64,000 bases of DNA from Leptobrachium leishanense (Eukaryota; Chordata; Amphibia; Anura; Megophryidae): positions 59,008,881-59,072,880 of the forward strand of contig CM019063.1 of NCBI GenBank assembly GCA_009667805.1, in the 5' to 3' direction. The notes beneath the pieces are model-generated. The model made no database searches and had not been told where the DNA came from. It worked only from the letters and a program-made list of their open reading frames with translations. How positions within the stretch are numbered: position 1 is the first letter of the stretch; every line of letters starts with the position of its first letter. A program made the translations under genes and the position numbers. This document shows, piece by piece, positions 32,865-44,767 of this stretch.

Positions 32865-34889
32865 CTGTTTTTTTATGATGTAGGCACCCCCTAAGGAAGG
32901 ATTTTTGGAAACTCCGCCCCTAGGGGTGAAAAAGGGGGTTGAATATTTTAAACAGGATACCTATAGCTCTAAAACAAAAGATGTTACAGATGTGAAAATC
33001 GGTATTTAGATTCGTCTTCAAAAATAAAAAAACACATATTTTACCGTTTTTAAAAAATTTAAGTGGGGGCAAAAAAAGGGTTGAATATTTTAAATATTTT
33101 AAACAGGATACCTATATCTCAAAAACAGAAGATGTTACAGACGTGAAAATCTGTATTTAGATTCGTCTTGAAAAATAAAAAAACACGTATTTTACCATTT
33201 TTCAAAAATCCAAGTGGGGGGGCGAAAAAAGGGGGTTGAATATTTTAAATATTTTAAACAGGATACCTGTATCTCCCAAACAGAAGATGTTACAGGCCTG
33301 AAAATTGGTATTTAGATTCATCTTGAAAAATAAAACAACACGTATTTTACCATGTTCTGAAAATTCCTTGGGGGGCAAAAATGGGGTTGAATACTTTTAT
33401 CAGTATACCTATATTTCAAAGACCGAAGATGTTATGGGTGTGAAATTTGGTATTTACAATCTTCGTGAAAAAAAACAAACATGTGTTTTGCCATTTTCCA
33501 CAAATCCAATTGGGGGAAAGGGGTCTGAATATTTTTATCATTATACCTATATTTCAAAAACCAAAGATGTTACAGAAGTGAAATTTGGTATTTACAATCT
33601 TCTTGAAAAATAAAAACAGTTTTTTTTAACATTTTCCAAAAATCCCAAGTGGGGAGGGGTGAAAAAAAAAGATGTTTCAAACGTGAAAATTGTTTTTTGT
33701 TGTTCAAGACAAATCTAAATACCAAGTATTTTACCATTTTCCAAAAATCCAGTGTGGGGGGCAAAAATGGGGGTTGAATACTTTTATCACTATACCTATA
33801 TTTCAAAAAACATAGATTTGTTACAGGGGTGAAATTTGGTATTTACAATCTTCGTGCAATAAACCAAACATGCGTTTTACCATTTTCCAAAAATCCAGTT
33901 AAGGGGGGGAGGGTCAGGGGAAAGGGGTGTGAATACTTTTATCAGTATAGCTATATTTCAAAAACCAAGATGTTACAGGTGTGAAGTTTGGTAATTACAA
34001 TCTTTTGAAAATAAAGAAACACGTGTTTTACCATTTTCCAAAAATCCAAGTGGGGGGGGGGGTAAAAAAAAGGGGGTGAATACTTTTAAACAGGATACCT
34101 ACATCTCAAAAACAGAAGATGTTACAGACGTGAAAATTGGTATTTAGATTCATCTTGAGAAACAAAAAACACCTATTTTACCATTTTCCAAAAATCCAGT
34201 GGGAGGGGGAAAAAAGGGGGATTGAATACTTTCATCAGTATAACTATATTTCCAAAAACCAAAGATGTTACAGGTGTGAAATTTGGAACTTACAATATTC
34301 TTGAAAAATAAAAAAATACGTGTTGTACCAATTTCCAAGAATCCCACGTGGTGGGTGAAAAAAGGGGGGTGAATACTTTTCAACAGGATACCTATATCTC
34401 AAAAACAGAAGATGTTACAGATGTGAAAATTGGTATTTAGATTCGTCTTGAAAATAAAACAACACGTATTAACTATTTTACAAAAATCCAGTGGGGGGGC
34501 AAAAAGGGGGATACATACCTTTATCACTGTACCTATATTTCAAAAACCAATGATGTTACAGGTGTGAAATTCCATATTTAAAATCTTCGTGCAAAAAATA
34601 AATAAAAATGTTTTACCATTTTCCAAAAATCCAGTTAAGGGGGGTGGGGGAAAGGGATGTGAATACTTTTATCAGTATACCTATATGTCAAAAACCAAAG
34701 ATGTTACAGGTGTGAAATTTGGCACTTACATTTTTCTTGAAAAATAAAAAAAACACGTGTTTTACAATTTTCCAAAAATCCCAAGTGGGGGAAAAAGGGG
34801 GTTCTACCAATAAAACCTCATGTTTCTTTTAAAAAACTATTTTTACAAATCCTAAAATCCACGCGTGCGAAGCCACCGGCAAAAGCTAG
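32865..34889 (+). mobile_element. Helitron-like element, 5' truncated, about 14 tandem units
   Basis: The sequence joins in at ATGATGTAGGCACCCCCTAA, lacking the CTGACTGACTG start. It carries about 14 degenerate units of about 140 bp like the element at 30055-32000, and ends GCGTGCGAAGCCACCGGC then AAAAGCTAG, followed by T. Unit variants alternate (CCAAGTGGGG with short A-runs, and CCAGTGGGGGGC), suggesting higher-order duplication. Confidence 0.75.
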
Positions 34890-35009
34890 TGTATATATAT
34901 ATATATATAATTGTGTCTGTAGAGGTAGCCAGATTATCGACCACATGAGGATCGGAGGGATAGATAGGGACTGCCTAAAGGGATTTGCGTCGTTATATAT
35001 AGAGGGATA
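34890..35009. repeat. (TA)n and unassigned spacer
   Basis: A TA run of about 18 bp at 34891-34908 is followed by sequence with no match elsewhere in the window. Confidence 0.6.
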
Positions 35010-35806
35010 CATGACAATAACCTTGCATTTATCTACAATAAACTTAATTTAAGTGCCCAGTCCCCAATCTATCTAGAACCCTCTGCAGCAAAGTAACATC
35101 CTGCTCACATTGTATTACTTTTCCTAGCTTTGTGTCCTCTGCAAACACTGACACATGAGTGTCGATGACTGACTATTTCAAGTTTGTTTATAGATTGAAT
35201 AGAATTGGTCCTATACCAGACCCCTGAGGAACATCACTTACCACTGGTGTCCATCTTGAAAATTCACAGTTTATGACCACTCTCTGTACTCTATCTTTTA
35301 GATTTACATTATACCTCCCATTGAATATTATCCCTTAGTAACCCCTCAAATACTTTCCCAGCCACAGATGTTAAGCTCACTGGTCTATAATTCACAGGCA
35401 CAAATTTTAAACCCTTCTTTAATATAAGGACTACATCAGCTTTTCTCCAATCCTCTGGTACGATTCCTGAAAGAAAGGAATCCTGAAAGATTAAAAACCA
35501 GAGGTTTACATATTTCCACACATAGCTCCCTCAGTACTTGTGTGTGAATTCCATCTGGCCCTGGGGCTTTGTTCACATTCACTCTGCTGAAGTGGTGTAG
35601 TCCTCCCAGTTGATAAATTGAAATGCTGTGATGGACTCTGGGATGGAGGGAAACAGGCAACTTTCCCATTCCAGCCCTTCTGCATCCCCTCATTTCATTT
35701 TACAGTTACAAGAAGAGGTCCGGTCTCGTAAATAATGCAACCTTCAAGTGTTTGGGATCAAGTGAACTCAATCTGTACATATGTCAGTGACGGAAACAAA
35801 TATTGA

Positions 35807-36452
35807 AGGCCTGATTCCAACCAGGACAATAAGTTAACATCTGAAGCAGTGAGTGAAAATCGCCCCAGATGTTAGCTTAAAATCGTCCCAAGCTATTACA
35901 ACTGAGATGTAAGCCCTGCTTACCCCTTGGTAGTTGCATGAGCTTACTGTGTTGGAGATGTGAATTTGTATTGGAGATGTGAATTTGCACTTCCCGAGAG
36001 CAGAACAAGCTATTCCAGCCTATTCCACCTCTAAGCAAAGTAAATGAATACCGTCTTTTAAAGCCTGGTGTTAATATCTACATTTAACCCCATTCTCCCC
36101 TGATATCCCGCAGTGTGGAGGACGGTGCGAACTGCCACTTCCTCTGGCCGCAAGCAACGTGAGAATGGAAACAAATGGTTCCCATGTCCCTCTGCATCTC
36201 CCTCCGTGGACTCTGCACATTTGAGCTCGCACAAGGCTCCATGGATTCCTATGGACTCCAGGAGCTAATACTCGAATGGTGCTGCGCGCCACTTTAAGTA
36301 TCAGTCTGTGCCTCGGTTATTCTAAGCCCAGACACGCATAACAATGCTATTCAAACCCAGCCACGTTAACAGGGAGACAGTAAGGGAAATCTGCTTGCAC
36401 AGATTTTCTCCCTTACAGTCTCCCTGTGTGTGCACCGGTTGGAATCAGGCCC
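35807..36452. mobile_element. MITE D with GCCTGATTCCAACC ends
   Basis: Left AGGCCTGATTCCAACCAGG and, reverse-complemented, right GGGCCTGATTCCAACCGG. Subterminal blocks include AGATGTTAGC and TTTTCTCCCTTACAGTCTCC. No frame. The GGGCC cap recalls family A, but I could not establish a clean target duplication. Confidence 0.6.
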
Positions 36453-37058
36453 TGTATGTCTGTGCATTTCCTCTCATAGACATGGTGCAGTACCGTTAAT
36501 GACCAGCAGAGCAGTTGCTGATTGACATGTCTTTCAAATACTGCATTTGTCTATAAATGCACTGTAATGCTATTACAGTGCATTTACACTGTGCATAGAG
36601 GTGTGTGTGTGTGTGTAACTGTGTTTGTTTGTGTGGTGATGGGGCTAAGAGGTAATATAAAGTGGTTTTCTATAAAACCATTGGTTCCTGACAGTATTAT
36701 TATTTAAAGCCAGTTGGTAGTGAAGGGGTTAAATATTGCGTGAGGTGCGATGAACAGGACGCTTCCACAGGTTTAATATGTTCATGTATAGGAGAGTAAT
36801 CAGAACTAAATAATATCAATTAAACAGTCTAACTATAAATTATAGCAATGCTGTGACCAGCCTGGTTTCGCAGAATTACTTATAACCCCATTGCTGTCAT
36901 GATTGAGTATACTCGATTTGGTCTGATTTTGGAGCAATGCCAAGGAATTTAATTTATTGCAAATGAAATTCGTTTACAGATGTGCTGCAGAACACGCACC
37001 TAAAGTTTCAACACATCAGACGTGACAAGGGATGTGCTAAAAATATTCGAAAAGCTAT
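36453..37058. repeat. (GT)n microsatellite and two solo ends of family PB3
   Basis: A GT run lies at 36601-36616. The segment 36660-36735 ends GGTAGTGAAGGGGTTAA, the PB3 right end. The segment from about 36885 (AACCCCATTGCTGTCATGAT) is the PB3 left end. They face away from one another, so they are two partial copies. Confidence 0.5.
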
Positions 37059-37532
37059 GGGGCTTAATGTCACTGACATGTCGGTGCTCTCTCATTCCCC
37101 GCACTTCCCTGCACTTGGGGGAAATCAATGTTCCCCACCTTGTGGTAAATTCAGCATTCAGTGCAGGGTCCTCGGAGTGCAGAGAAAACCTGCCTCAATC
37201 CCGCCGAACATCCACCGGAACTGCCGCAAAAACACACCGGAAAAAGCCGACAAGCTGACAAAATGGTTAAAAAAAAAAAACAAACAACAAACAATATACT
37301 TGAAAGTGTTAAAATTGAAAGCTGTTTGCAAAAAAACTACTGAACGTAAATGTCCGGAATTTACACATAAGATCCAATGAATGATAATAAAAAGGTCTGT
37401 TACAGAAAAAAAAAGTGAAAATTTGGCAAACTGCCTGCTCTCTGAATAGCCGAAGGGCCTCAACAATGTACGTGGAAATTCCCTGTTCGGTGACATTTCG
37501 GGGTCAGATCGGCTCTCTCTGAATCACCCCAT
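37059..37532. mobile_element. Family G MITE
   Basis: The left end, GGGGCTTAATGTCACTGAC, passes into CGGTGCTCTCTCATTCCCC. The right end is GATCGGCTCTCTCTGAATCACCCC-like, inverted relative to GGGGTTATTCAGAGAGAGCC. The internal part includes CTGCCTGCTCTCTGAATAGC and a GGAAATTCCCTGTTCGGTG block. Confidence 0.6.
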
Positions 37533-38730
37533 ATGAGATCCCTTTTTCTTCACGGAAACACCAAGCTCAAGCAATAATGCAAATGTAGTAATGCTTTCTG
37601 GCCAGCAGAGGGAGCCCTATGCTTGTCAAATGAGACTTTCCTATCATTAACATGTACAGTAAAGACACTTCTGTATATTTTTATTGTGTGGGTAATTGAA
37701 AGGGATTTTCTAAAAAAAAAAACACTGGGTTCTTCGTGCTTTCATGGAAAAATCACTTTGAAATAAAGATGTTAATTATGTAATATCAAGCTATAAAAGG
37801 GGCGGGGCTACGTTTAACGATACAGTCACAAATGGACTATTTGGTTGTACATACCCCAGTCCAGTGGAGTCGCATAAAAAAATTATTATATTAAAAGCCA
37901 TTTTTTAACGAGAATAATGATGCAGTTGGTATTAATATATGTTGGATATATTTGACAACTGTTTGAATATTGCTTTTAATGTCCAAAATCATGTTATCCC
38001 AAAAGATGTATCATTGCTTCGAAATGTCATCATATCATAAAAAATTCTTCTGATTGTTCAATTTCTTGATTCATAAGGAAAGCAAAATGCAAAATATTTA
38101 TGGAGGGACATTTTCCAATGTGAACAAAATAAATACACAATGTGATAAAAGAACAAAGAAAATGGAAAATAAATTCCATTCCTTCATATAATATCTTTAT
38201 GGTGATTGTCTGAATGGGCTCTTCTGCAGCTTTTGTAAATCGGGGGATTATTATTAGTATTATATTTTATAAAACGCAAGTAAGCTCCCCAATTACTTTA
38301 CATCAAGAGAGCATTAAGTACAGAGCGGATAATGAATAGCAGGGATTACATTCTGTGTTACAGCCAGAAGCCCAATTCTAATTATGGCAGAAAAATGAGC
38401 AGAGGGAATTGTCTCGTTAACGGAGTTCTACGGTCAGCGAAGGTGGCATAGCGGTGATTTACATGACCTCTATTTTACCTGTATTTAATCCTAGAAAGCT
38501 GAATGTCTTAGCATTGTCACAAAGTGTCAAGATCCAGGCGGTTTGCCGTGACAATTCCCCGAGAGGGCAACGTCGGGAGCAAAATAATACATTCCCAGAA
38601 GCAAAAGATGTGACAAAATCTGCCTGATGCAGAAACCTAGCCTGAAAATGAGCTCATTTATTGCCGGAGATGAATATATATTTATATACACAATATATAT
38701 TACGATTTATAATGTTTGCACCGATAAATA
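37533..38730. other. Unassigned sequence
   Basis: AT-rich, no recognisable repeat and no frame longer than chance. This is one of the few stretches over 1 kb in the window that looks single-copy from internal comparison. Confidence 0.45.
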
Positions 38731-39246
38731 TCTTCAACCCCTTCACTGCCATGATCGAGTGCACACGATTAGCAGCAGCCACAGCAGCCTGAGATCATGC
38801 GTGAAGCTCTGATGTGTCATTTCAAATGAAATTTGTTTGTTGCAAGTGAATTTCATTTTAATTTGGGCTCCAGAACCTACCTCTAAAGTTTTAGCACCGT
38901 GGGCATGATGTCCGAGGTACTAACTCTTTTTAAAACCAGCTGGGAATGTGACTGTATGACATCTCCCCAGCTGCTACTGCGCGGAGACCTGAGCTACAGT
39001 AACTCCATTTGGCCAGCAGATGGCAACATCTCCCTGATAAAAAGGTTATTATTTGCAAAGGATTTTACCAGGAGGGATACAATGAGATTTCTCTCGTTTT
39101 CAAGTATTATAGCAAGGAATACATTGGGAATATTCCAACATATTTCTCACTGTATAAATAATTTAAAATAATTTTCCAAAAAAAAAAAAACCTCTGGTTC
39201 CTGACAGTTTTGTTTTTGTAAAATCACTTGGTAGTGAAGGGGTTAA
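38731..39246. mobile_element. PB3 MITE
   Basis: The left end, CAACCCCTTCACTGCC, has lost its TTAA. The right end is GGTAGTGAAGGGGTTAA. The internal tract (TGACATCTCCCCAGCTGC, AACTCCATTTGGCCAGCAG, AAGGATTTTACCAGGAGG, CTGGTTCCTGACAG) is shared with 47024-47441 and 51935-52389. Confidence 0.75.
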
Positions 39247-39262
39247 AACCTGTGTTTACGGT

Positions 39263-39891
39263 TTAACCTCCCTGGCGGTATTCCCGAGTGTGACTCGGGG
39301 TTAAATTTCGCTACCGCGAACAGTAACCCCGAGCCACACTCGGGCTGCATGTTTACTCACCTCCTCCTGGCTCCCTCGCTGTCCCCCGCATTGTGATCGC
39401 AGCGAGCTGCTTCCTGGAAGGCTCCCTGCGAGTCACACGATGCAGGGGGCGGGGCTAGCATAAAATAAATCTTTTTTACAGTTTACAGCACTTTGGATTA
39501 TACAGTGTAATGTTTATGAACGGCCACTAGGTGGCAGTATAGGATAAGAAATAGACCATACATTGTCTCACCCTTGCTTGCAGACAGATTTCAGTGTTTT
39601 TTGTTGTATTTTATTGAATATCATTTATTTGCATTATTTTGGATAATTATTTTTGGGATAATAAATTATTATGTTGTGTTTCAAACTTTATCGGACTCAG
39701 TGTATTTACTATTTATTTTTTATTTATTTATAAAGGATTTTACCAGTAAGAACTCTTGATTGCACGGATTTCAGTGTGTGATTCCTAATTATTACAGGCT
39801 AACTATGTACAAAAACACGTTTCCTTTAAAAAAAAATTGAGACGCTTTTAGACACGAAATTTAGAAAAAGTTAGATCGCCAGGGGGGTTAA
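39263..39891. mobile_element. PB2 MITE, copy 2
   Basis: Bounded by TTAA at 39263-39266 and 39888-39891. Ends TTAACCTCCCTGGCGGT and, reverse-complemented, TTAACCCCCCTGGCGAT. It lies only 17 bp from the PB3 copy and is co-linear with copies 1 and 3. Confidence 0.85.
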
Positions 39892-40369
39892 AGTGATGAA
39901 AATTAATATTCCAGCTGCTTGTTTTATCAAACTTGCATATAAATATTTTGAGCGATCCAGTAACTGTGCTGCGTGTCAGTGTCATAGTTCTCTTTGTTGG
40001 ATAGTTTGCTATACAGTTGTGTAGTTGCAGCATTTTATTTTGCTGCGGTCAGGGTTGGAGCAGGTTATGGATACGTTTTTCCCCTTTTAATTATAGCTGG
40101 TAGGGCTGAAAAAGCCAATGATGAAGAAATAGTGGGAATTCTAAATTTAAAAAACTGCATTCTATATTATTTTTGGAGCTGTTGTCTCTTGGGATGAGAG
40201 ACACTTGGGGCTGTACTCCGGCTGAGCCGTGTACTTTGGCTCCATTATGGTATATTACTGGCTCCTATACTGTTCCAAAGTAACTCACTGTTCTTGGCTT
40301 CATCCATTATCTCGGAAAAATACCAATTCCCAGAACCTCGTGTAAAGTCATTTAGTTTAGGAAACTCAT
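39892..40369. other. Unassigned sequence
   Basis: No gene or repeat that I can name. Confidence 0.45.
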
Positions 40370-40970
40370 TTAAACGGATACTCGTCCTGATCACTTTTTA
40401 GTTTTAAAGTGGCTTGGCTATGAGTAGTGCTCCCGCTTCTTCCCCCCAGCTGCCCCATTCTTGTGAAAATGTTGGGTGAAGTGGAAGAGTTTCCTCCATC
40501 CCACCAGCGTCATAAGCAGTCGGGATTTTCAATTTCCCAGCTGCCAGTCACCCGATCGGTCACTAATGACGTCAGCACCGTAGAAAGCGTGCCGACGTCA
40601 CCCTCTCTAAGACCACCCACATTAGTGGTGGTCTCGGAGTCAGCTGATGGATTGGATATGTGCCTGCACGCAGCTCTGATTCAACATTCTGTGCAGGCAC
40701 TATGGAACTTGCATTCGTACAGCGAGCAAGTCCTTAACACTGCGCAGTTTGCGTTTTCTACGCTATGCAACTTGCGTAGGAGTGCAAAATTGTTATAGAT
40801 AGCTGCAGGGACCTCTGGGTTTAGGAGTCCCTGAGCTGAAGAGGAGGAGCTGCACACTGCGATGGTCAAAAGGAGCGAAAAATCAGCAAAAATAAAAATA
40901 TGTAAAAAGCAAATTGTTAAAATTATTTAAGGGCAAAAAAGGAAATCGTTTTAATAGAATATCCCTTTAA
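40370..40970. mobile_element. Family C MITE, TTAA-flanked, complete
   Basis: Left TTAAACGGATACTCG and, reverse-complemented, right TTAAAGGGATATTCT. The body holds ATGACGTCAGCACCG, a hairpin around AAGACCACCCACATTAGTGG, GGGTTTAGGAGTCCC and GAGGAGGAGCTGCACACTGC. About 600 bp, no frame. The TTAAAGG ends recall Kolobok-like elements, but the assignment is only inferred. Confidence 0.65.
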
Positions 40971-41048
40971 CACTCCAATTCAAACACATTAAAAAATGCC
41001 TTCCTTACCTAATCCCTCGTAGCTAGCTCCCAGTGTTCTTCTGCTGTT

Positions 41049-41822
41049 TCTGTGCGACCCGACTCACACAACACACATTGGTGCCATCACGTACCACGAA
41101 TCTGCTCGGACACTGGGGACAGGGATGAACACCTGAACAAACTATTTGCATCATTCCAGCGGAAGGGCTATAAGGAAAGGACAATCTCTGAAAAAAATCA
41201 AATCTGCCTTGAAAACACCGCGCGAACAGCTGTTGCGTTACAAAGAAAAGAAAATCACCACACGGATCCATCTAGTTGTTTCCTACAACCCATCTCTAGA
41301 GGGAATTTGCAAAATCATCAAAGATTTGCAGCCACTGGTCACAGAGGACCCTGTGCTCAAATAAATATTCCCACGGCCCCCCTTACTGGCATTCAAGCGA
41401 CCCCCAAACCTGAGGCAAAAACTGGTCCGCAGCAAACTCACCCAGGAACAGGATGACATACAGAATGGGACCAAACGCTGCAACAAATCCCCACTGCAAA
41501 CTGTGCCAACACATATGTGACAGCAGCACTGCACGGCACAACAACGCCACACACAACATCAAGGGCTTGTACCATGCACGTCTGCCAATGTGGTATACAT
41601 GATCCAGTGCATGGCGTGTGATAAGGGATGCTATATTGGTGAAACCAGCCAAACTAAATCTAAGTATGAACCAGAACAGACACTCCATCAGGAACCACCA
41701 GGAAAATACATATAGTACCCCAGACATCACTTCAATCTAATTGGCTACTCCATCCAAAACCTCAAAATTAAAATCCTCAAAGGACATTTTAAAGACCACC
41801 GTAACACAAAACATATGAAGCA
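41049..41822 (+). pseudogene. Penelope-like element fragment with GIY-YIG remnant
   Basis: Across two or three frames the plus strand reads HLNKLFASFQRKGYKERTI, then REQLLRYKEKKITTRIHLVVSYNPSLEGICKIIKDLQPLV, then LLAFKRPPNLRQKLVRSKLTQE, then ANVVYMIQCMACDKGCYIGETS, then HFNLIGYSIQNLKIKILKGHF. This is the order of the RT C-terminus, linker and GIY-YIG endonuclease of Penelope-like retroelements. The GCYIGET block is the YIG part of the nuclease. At least two frameshifts and two stops break it, and no RT catalytic motif remains upstream. Penelope-like elements are known to carry hammerhead ribozymes in their terminal repeats. None lies inside this fragment itself. Confidence 0.8.
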
Positions 41823-41942
41823 TTTCAGACTGGGTTTTTTGCCTTCTTTTGGATCAACAGCAGTAGGTTATGTGGGAGAGGCTGAACCAGATGGACGCAT
41901 GTCTTTTTTTAGCCTATATAACTATGTAACTATGTAACTATG
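41823..41942 (+). pseudogene. CR1-A 3' tail fragment
   Basis: The sequence from CAGACTGGGTTTTTTGCC through ATGGACGCATGTC to TATGTAACTATGTAACTATG matches, in reverse, the 3' end of CR1-A at 22408-22500. It is a 5'-truncated insertion of about 120 bp with the family's octamer-like tail. Confidence 0.85.
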
Positions 41943-42361
41943 AAATGAAAATGATCACATATTTTAACACTATAAATGCTGGACTCAATGTTGATTCTGG
42001 GTTTTTAACCCATTATCATAACGCCATATAACATTCTAAATTCTGGCTGATGTTTTGTTTTTTCTTGGTTTCTTTTTTTCTTTCATGTCTCTTTCAGCCT
42101 TCACTGTTTTGTGTTTTTGGTTTTTTTCCCCTTTTTTTTTTCTTTCTTTTTTTTCCTTTTTTCGTTCTAGGTTGTATGATCTTATCTGTTGTTTTATTAT
42201 GTGCCCAAGATCCGTCATCCGTTTATTTTCCCATTTTGAACATACCATTTGACTCTCACTTTTTACGACATCTAATACCCCCACCCATGTGATCCTTAAT
42301 ATCCTAATGTTCAATTCTAGGAACTGATCAGTAAGCATCCAGACCTGAGAACGAGGATATA
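41943..42361. other. Unassigned sequence with a pyrimidine-rich tract
   Basis: 42050-42170 is strongly T-rich on this strand. The segment 42180-42360 resembles nothing I can name. Short frames here follow from the biased composition. Confidence 0.45.
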
Positions 42362-43855
42362 CTCTCGAACGCTTGTCTTTTAAATTCCCTACTTGACCCC
42401 CTGCAATCTGGCTTCCGTCCCCTACACTCAACTGAAACTGCCCTCACCAAAGTCACCAACGACCTCCTAACTGCTAAAAAACACGGCCACTATTCTATTC
42501 TCATCCTGCTCGACCTCTCGGCTGCTTTTGACACTGTTGACCACCCCCTCCTTCTACAGACCCTCAACTCTCTGGGTCTCGGTGACACAGCACTCGCTTG
42601 GGTCAAATCCTATTTATCCAACAGGTCCTTCTGTGTGTCCTTTGCTGGAAACTCCTCCTCCTCATTGCCTCTATCTGTTGGTGTACCTCAAGGCTCTGTC
42701 CTTGGTCCTCTGCTCTTTTCCATCTACACCTCCTCCCTGGGCAAAATCATCAACAGCTTTGGCTTCAATTACCACCTCTACGCTGATGACACTCAGATCT
42801 ACCTCTCTACCCCTGATCTCTCTCCCCCTGTCCTTTCAAAAGTCAGTGACTGTTTATCTGGCATCTCCTCCTGGATGGCCTCCCACCACCTAAAGATCAA
42901 CATGTCAAAGACTGAACTCCTACTTATTCCTCCCTCCAATGCCTCCCCACCTCCTGACTTCTCTATCACGGTGGAGGGTATCACCATTTCCCCATCAAAC
43001 CAAGTTCGCTGTCTTGGAGTTACACTTGACTCTGCTCTTTCCTTCATCCCCCACATCAAGTCTCTTTCCTCCTCCTGCCGATACCAACTGCGTAATATTT
43101 CCCGAATTCGGCCATTTCTTACCGCTGTCGCCACAAAACAACTCATACACGCCCTGGTAATCTCCCGACTCGACTATTGCAATAATCTCTTATCTGGCCT
43201 CCCTCTGTCCCGCCTCTCCCCCCTACAATCCATCCTGAACGCCTCCACCAGGCTAATTCACCTCACCCGCCGCTCTGTCTCTGCCGCTCCCCTCTGCGAG
43301 TCCCTTCACTGGCTCCCCATCCACTGCAGAATAAAGTTCAAAATCCTTATCCTTACCTACAAAACCCTCACTAACTCAGCTCCCCACTACCTGTCCTCAC
43401 TAATCACCAAATACACCCCGGCCCGCTCCCTAAGGTCAAACAGTGACCTGCGACTAGCTTCTCCCTGCATCACCTCTTCCCATGATAGACTGCAGGATTT
43501 CTCACGCGCAGCCCCCACTCTCTGGAACGCTCTCCCTCGTACTGTCAGACTTTCCCCTAACTTCTCTTCCTTCAAACGCTCCCTTAAAACGTTCCTATTT
43601 AGGGAAGCCTACCACCCAACTCACTGACGCAACCATCAATCACTCTCACCTTACAGTCCTCTCCTCCTGTTTCCAACCCCAACCCTCCTAGATTGTGAGT
43701 TCCTACGGGAATAGGGCCCTCATCTCCTCCTGTACTGTTTGTCAAATGTTGTTCAATGTATTGTAACCCTGTCTATACTGTGCTTATTGTACAGCGCTGC
43801 GGAATATGCTGGCGCTTTATAAATAAAGAATAATAATAATAATAATAATAATGTA
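42362..43855 (+). CDS. L2 LINE, 5' truncated, RT frame open to its stop
   Basis: A single frame runs from the 5' breakpoint (in frame from 42362) to a stop at 43625-43627, about 420 codons. It has [36 protein letters not shown] with catalytic Asp, [21 protein letters not shown], and [13 protein letters not shown] with the catalytic Asp pair. The C-terminal domain follows: [39 protein letters not shown] and [16 protein letters not shown]. The endonuclease and any ORF1 are lost by truncation, so it cannot move alone. The 3' UTR ends GCGCTTTATAAATAAAG then (AAT)n at 43838-43852. Lack of disabling mutations suggests a recent insertion. Confidence 0.92.
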
Positions 43856-43897
43856 GCGTTAGTCCAATAAAAAGGTATTACTATGTACTGCTATACT

Positions 43898-43926
43898 CGT
43901 GATATATATATATATATATATATATA
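43898..43926. repeat. (TA)n microsatellite
   Basis: About 14 TA repeats. Confidence 0.95.
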
Positions 43927-44371
43927 TTATACTGTATATACCATGCGTTCCTCCGCAGTTGTCAACAGAAATTATGAAAATAATAAAGATCCCTAGCATG
44001 CCACTGACTAACGAGCAGGGTACATTTTTGTTTATGATATCCTAATTGGGAGAATTTTTAATTAGTTTCTCTCTTAATGAATATGCAAAGCACTTCTTTT
44101 TATAGAAAATCTATCCATTTTTAATAGGGATGCATCTTCTCTATACGCTTTGATCATTAGACTCATTTCTATCATTGCTCATGTCTATCATTAGGTTTGT
44201 GCTGCCGGGACACCAATACATAGCAGCACATCTTTCTTCCAGTCTCTGCCATCAAGCCCCCCCCCACACCTAAACCTCTGCAGAGATAGGGGGACTCCTG
44301 CCTCCCCTATACACCCCATCTTACAGCCACTAGTTGAAGGGTTAAATTAGAGGAGGCTGAGCAGCCTACAC
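43927..44371. other. Unassigned sequence
   Basis: No gene. A C-run lies at about 44258-44266. Confidence 0.45.
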
Positions 44372-44479
44372 CAGGGATGTCAAACTCCCATGGTTCTTTG
44401 GCCATCCATTCCATTCATCGATTTTTTTCAGGGGATTGTAGGCCATCAACATCGGGGAGACCGGAATTTGACACCAACG
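44372..44479. mobile_element. hAT MITE, 108 bp
   Basis: Ends CAGGGATGTCAAACTCCC and, reverse-complemented, CGTTGGTGTCAAATTCCGG. Flanking octamers GCCTACAC (44364-44371) and GCTTACAC (44480-44487) agree at 7 of 8. The CAGGGGTGTCAAACTC end is a common vertebrate hAT type. Confidence 0.8.
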
Positions 44480-44767
44480 GCTTACACGCTTTGATTTAAC
44501 TCCTCACCCAATGTCTGAAAAATGGGGACCTATTTTTGGATAATTTTTGGTTCAGGAGATTGGAATTCGGTTTTGCCGGCATTGCGATTGCTGATAAATA
44601 TCCCTTACAAATATCGGTTCTCACAGCTATACTTTTTAATGGAAATATCGGCTAAATTGATTCAACTCGAATTTATCGGTTTACCAATTTCTGAAAAAAT
44701 TTAAATTGCTGAATGGTGGTGAAAAATTAATTCTTGGGCAGGGAGATGGGAAAAAAAAAACATACGT

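Larger units (their letters stand above)
29885..35690 (-). pseudogene. CR1-A copy 2, decayed and interrupted
   Basis: Pieces at 29885-30054, 32001-32219 and 35010-35690 match, in order, the 3' UTR, C-terminal part and RT of the CR1-A at 22.4 kb. The last piece encodes (minus) NVNKAPGPDGIHTQVLRELC and NYRPVSLTSVAGKVFEGLL, with a deletion removing the DFAKAFDT block. A segment with ATATTTATATAAAGTT and CTCAGATCCCCTCTAAGG is repeated about four times at the Helitron junctions. Two Helitron-like elements and a G MITE have inserted. Confidence 0.85.

Noticed and set aside
40010..40250. Possible host exon around 39994-40197
   Set aside because: A short frame with no recognisable domain and no supporting splice-site pair.
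42050..42255. Phe-rich frames
   Set aside because: They are translations of a T-rich tract and carry no motif.
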